From Ahrensia sp. (GTDB taxonomy: Bacteria > Pseudomonadota > Alphaproteobacteria > Rhizobiales > Rhizobiaceae): a stretch of DNA of 64,000 bases. Where the stretch lies: positions 5,421 through 69,420 of the forward strand of contig NZXU01000021.1 in assembly GCA_002698425.1 (NCBI GenBank). Reading direction: 5' to 3'. The notes beneath the pieces are model-generated. The model was not told the DNA's origin. It did not search any database and saw only the letters and a program-made list of their open reading frames with translations. How positions within the stretch are numbered: position 1 is the first letter of the stretch; each line of letters starts with the position of its first letter. Both the position numbers and the translations under genes were made by a program. Positions 62,358 to 64,000 of the stretch are shown here, piece after piece.

Positions 62358-63161
62358 CTACTGCTGCTGGACCTGCAGGGTCACGACCATGCGTTCGTCG
62401 CCGTCGCCATGGCGCATGCCGGAAATCGGCGCCGCCTCGACATAATCGAGGCCGGTGGCAACGCGGACGTAGCGCTCGTCGGGAGAGATGCTGTTGGCGA
62501 CATCGAAGCCGACCCAGCCGATCCCGTCGACATGGACCTCGGCCCAGGCATGGCTGGCGTCCTGGTCGACGCGGTCGTCCATCATCAGGTAGCCGCTGAC
62601 ATAGCGGGCGGGAAAGCCCATGGAGCGGGCGGCGGCGATGAAGACATGGGCCTGGTCCTGGCAAACGCCATGGCCGAGATCCAGCGTCTCCTCGGCGGTC
62701 GTCGCCGCATGGGTCTTGCCGGTCTCGTACTTGACGGCGTTGGCAATCTCGGCGGACAGCGCATGCATGCGCTCGATATCGCCGGCAAACTCGCCGGAGG
62801 CCGTCTTGACCAGCTTGCGGACATTGTTGCCGGCGCGGGTCAGCGGCGTGGAGCGCAGAAAGAGCCAGAGCGGCGCATAGCCGCCATGGCTGCCGACGAT
62901 GCCGGAATTGTCGGCGGTCTCGACGATGCCGGCGCAATGGATGGTGATGTCGGAGCGGCCGTCGTCGAAGCTGATCAGTTCGACATGATTGTTGTGCTGG
63001 TCGTCATATTCCAGCTGCTTCTCGCCGCCCTCGATCGTGGTCTTCCATTCCACGACCGCCTGGCCGGCGCGCGACTTCGGCGTCAGGCGCAACTGCTGCA
63101 GCCCGTAATGGACGGGCTCCTCGTAGTGATACTGAGTCGTATGTGAAATCGTCAGGCGCAT
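62358..63161 (-). CDS. Transglutaminase-like cysteine protease of the Anbu operon
   Basis: The 267-aa protein has an N-terminal beta domain (MRLTISHTTQYHYEEPVHYG and LRLTPKSRAG) and a papain-like core with the triad Cys in LDLGHGVCQDQAHVFIAAAR, His in DQDASHAWAEVHVDGIGWVG and Asp in FDVANSISPDERYVRVA. Bacterial proteins of this layout are peptidases rather than crosslinkers. It starts 3 bases after the alpha-E gene, so the two are co-translated. With Anbu it forms a set of two proteases. Confidence 0.88.
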   Translation of the reverse strand: MRLTISHTTQYHYEEPVHYGLQQLRLTPKSRAGQAVVEWKTTIEGGEKQLEYDDQHNNHVELISFDDGRSDITIHCAGIVETADNSGIVGSHGGYAPLWLFLRSTPLTRAGNNVRKLVKTASGEFAGDIERMHALSAEIANAVKYETGKTHAATTAEETLDLGHGVCQDQAHVFIAAARSMGFPARYVSGYLMMDDRVDQDASHAWAEVHVDGIGWVGFDVANSISPDERYVRVATGLDYVEAAPISGMRHGDGDERMVVTLQVQQQ

Positions 63162-63164
63162 GAT

Positions 63165-64000
63165 CTATCCGTAAAATCGGTAGTCTTGTTCTATCTGCCT
63201 GCCGAGCTGGTTGTTGTCACGTAGAAACTCCTCCAGAAATTCGTGCAGTCCGCGATCGAAGATCGCGTCGACCGTATTGCCGCGCAGCCGGCTCAAGACC
63301 CCCTCCGACAGGTCATGACAGGCATGGCGCTCTCCGTAATCCTCCGCGAGATAGGCGAGATTATCCACGACCTTCGTGTAGCAGAAGGCGAGCGAGCGCG
63401 GCAGACGGCGGTCGCGGATCAGAAATTCGGCGATCCCCTTCGGGTTGATGTCGCCGGCATGGAGCCAGCGATAGGCGCGCTGCGCCGAGACCGAGCGCAG
63501 GATCGTCTCCCACTGCACATTGTCGAGCGACGAGCCGACATGCATGACCGAGGGCAGCAGCACGTAATATTTCACGTCGAGGATGCGGGCCGTGTTGTCG
63601 GCGCGCTCGATGAAGGTGCCGAGACGGGCGAAATCGTAGATGTCGTTGCGCAGCATCGTGCCGTGCAGGGCCGCGCGCACCAGGGCGCTTTGCTGGCGGA
63701 TGGTGCCGAGCGTTTCCGGAAGGTCGCGGTCGCGCACCGGCCGGGCGAGCGTGTCCTTCAGCGCCAGCCAGCACTCATTGGTCGCTTCCCAGACTTCGCG
63801 GGTCAGCGCCGTGCGCACCAGGCGGGCGTTGTTGCGGGCCGCCTCGATCACGGAGATCACGCTGGACGAATTGGTCTTGTCGCGCAGCAGGTAGTCGGTG
63901 ACCGTGCTCGCGTCGGCGCGGTCATGGCGCTCGAGGAAGCCTTCCTGCACGCCGGCGGTCTGGATAACCGACATCCACTCGTCCTCGGCGGCGGCGGAAC
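63165..64000 (-). CDS. Alpha-E domain protein, N-terminus off the window
   Basis: The reading frame stays open to the right edge (residues before MSVIQTAGV read AAAEDEW), so the first 30-40 residues are missing. The visible 278 codons are all-helical with the alpha-E (DUF403) motifs ARLGTFIERADNTARILDVK, SVISVIEAARNNARLVRTAL and PRSLAFCYTKVVDNLAYLAE. Alpha-E proteins accompany circularly permuted ATP-grasp ligases and transglutaminase-like proteases and are thought to act in making or cutting a peptide tag. The ATP-grasp gene is expected just to the right of this window. Confidence 0.87.
   Translation of the reverse strand, partial: SAAAEDEWMSVIQTAGVQEGFLERHDRADASTVTDYLLRDKTNSSSVISVIEAARNNARLVRTALTREVWEATNECWLALKDTLARPVRDRDLPETLGTIRQQSALVRAALHGTMLRNDIYDFARLGTFIERADNTARILDVKYYVLLPSVMHVGSSLDNVQWETILRSVSAQRAYRWLHAGDINPKGIAEFLIRDRRLPRSLAFCYTKVVDNLAYLAEDYGERHACHDLSEGVLSRLRGNTVDAIFDRGLHEFLEEFLRDNNQLGRQIEQDYRFYG

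Overview
The window reads as chromosome of a high-GC alphaproteobacterium of the order Hyphomicrobiales (Rhizobiales). The clues are a PdhS/DivJ/PleC-like PAS histidine kinase core, a phasin with a TGC-rich operator, an Entner-Doudoroff zwf-pgl-edd operon, a tRNA-His with A73 and no encoded G-1 (a trait of one alphaproteobacterial clade), RIME-like two-palindrome intergenic elements, and an Anbu/transglutaminase/alpha-E operon. The genus cannot be told from the sequence alone.

Layout. 0-12 kb is ordinary core: an AsmA-family gene running off the left edge, acetoacetyl-CoA synthetase, a 1140-aa multi-PAS histidine kinase, a phasin, tRNA-His(GTG), a Popeye-like membrane cNMP-binding protein, xseA, a rhodanese and a DUF937 protein. 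12.3-15.6 kb is an accessory patch of lower GC. It is bordered by two copies of a hairpin-rich palindromic repeat and holds one unrecognised 276-aa protein, several very small genes and long inverted repeats. 15.6-20.8 kb carries a gamma-glutamyl-polyamine pair (puuA/puuB-like), an alkaline-phosphatase-superfamily protein and a GT25 glycosyltransferase. 20.8-26 kb is a TetR-controlled RND efflux operon that ends in an XRE regulator. 26-27.8 kb is a PspA-like envelope-stress module facing a TetR gene across three TTGAAC-N3-GTTCAA operators. 28-36 kb holds an OmpA-family protein with 90-bp tandem repeats, a PAS protein, a long-form FabH-like synthase, a Pro-rich protein, an SLC13 transporter and an aldehyde dehydrogenase.

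36-40 kb is zwf-pgl-edd, followed by a RIME-like element. 40.3-43.1 kb has MarR-GNAT under a perfect 26-bp palindrome and an AraC/LysE pair. 43.1-47.2 kb is a metal and metalloid cluster: ArsR, an ArsP-type permease, a mini-thioredoxin and an odd MBL-fold protein, then MerR, PCu(A)C copper chaperone and a DUF2946 protein. 47.3-52.1 kb has folD, a hypothetical gene, a glycosyltransferase, proC and a BKACE-type enzyme. 52.3-61.3 kb is a branched-chain/amino-acid ABC system: two ATPases and two permeases in one operon. Its likely binding protein lies 3.8 kb further on, on the opposite strand, beyond a second (inverted) RIME-like element, a thermonuclease-like gene, a LuxR-type regulator and a flavin monooxygenase with its DUF2783 partner. 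61.4-64 kb is the Anbu proteasome-like peptidase, a transglutaminase-like protease and an alpha-E protein that continues past the right edge.

The least understood parts are the Anbu operon at the right end, the hairpin-bounded accessory patch at 12.3-15.6 kb with its tiny genes, and the MBL-fold protein that lacks its usual HxHxDH metal motif.
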